A stretch of DNA of 64,000 bases from Apostichopus japonicus. Taxonomy: Eukaryota; Echinodermata; Holothuroidea; Aspidochirotida; Stichopodidae. The position numbers were made by a program, and so were the translations under genes. The notes below the pieces were generated by a model that made no database searches, was not told the origin of the DNA, and worked only from the letters and a program-made list of their open reading frames with translations. This document shows, in pieces, positions 63,938 to 64,000 of the stretch (positions within the stretch are counted from its first letter, which is position 1; every line of letters begins with the position of its first letter). Location: assembly GCF_037975245.1 (NCBI RefSeq), contig NC_092573.1, positions 860,001-924,000 of the forward strand, in the 5' to 3' direction.

Positions 63938-64000
63938 CTGGAAAGAAAAAGGGACAGAATGTAGGGTGAGATGTGCCATCATTGGTACAATGAGAAAGAA

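Overview
This is an animal nuclear genome window, probably from a marine invertebrate. Coding sequence is sparse and split by GT-AG introns. The background is AT-rich, with long (TA)n runs, many poly-C/poly-G tracts and several minisatellites and small transposon relics. The recognisable exons resemble vertebrate SCAPER closely. That and the repeat content suggest an echinoderm or another non-vertebrate deuterostome or lophotrochozoan, but the species cannot be fixed from the sequence.

The one gene I can name is at the right end. Eight consecutive exons on the minus strand (63937 down to 59058) encode the C-terminal part of SCAPER (S-phase cyclin A-associated protein in the endoplasmic reticulum). 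All eight splice in phase and give about 440 contiguous residues. A ninth, 58-bp exon at 56373-56430 fits the splice phase and is a good candidate for the next exon. The 5' part of the gene lies beyond position 64000. A separate minus-strand terminal exon candidate (30118-30249: acceptor, 43 open codons, stop, AATAAA 52 bases later) may be the 3' end of SCAPER after a very long intron, or the end of another gene. I could not name it.

The remaining roughly 56 kb has no convincing gene. It holds: (TA)n arrays (78-206, 34502-34580, 41411-41525, 44578-44780); a complete non-autonomous hAT-like transposon with a perfect 8-bp target duplication (12967-13554); an 82/86-bp satellite of about 21 copies (17220-18975); a 14-bp minisatellite open in all three antisense frames (24767-25540); a 645-bp exact tandem duplication (32260-33555); a perfect 54-bp-arm hairpin beside a TA-linked repeat (41532-41721); two head-to-head tRNA-derived SINE heads (41845-42055); a 21-bp minisatellite (50020-50557); a 25-bp minisatellite with a 150-bp higher-order period (52015-52616); a diverged dispersed repeat pair (9470-9960 and 47030-47520); and a degenerate ~145-bp-period repeat carrying DR1 nuclear-receptor motifs (56510-57240).

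In context, SCAPER is one half of the ancient Islet-Scaper microsynteny, in which Islet enhancers lie in and near SCAPER. In human, ISL2 faces the 3' end of SCAPER. The gene-poor stretch here is therefore a reasonable place for Islet regulatory elements, and Islet itself would be expected to the left of position 1. No Islet homeobox or LIM exon was seen in the window. I found no prokaryotic-type system, CRISPR array, rRNA or intact tRNA gene.
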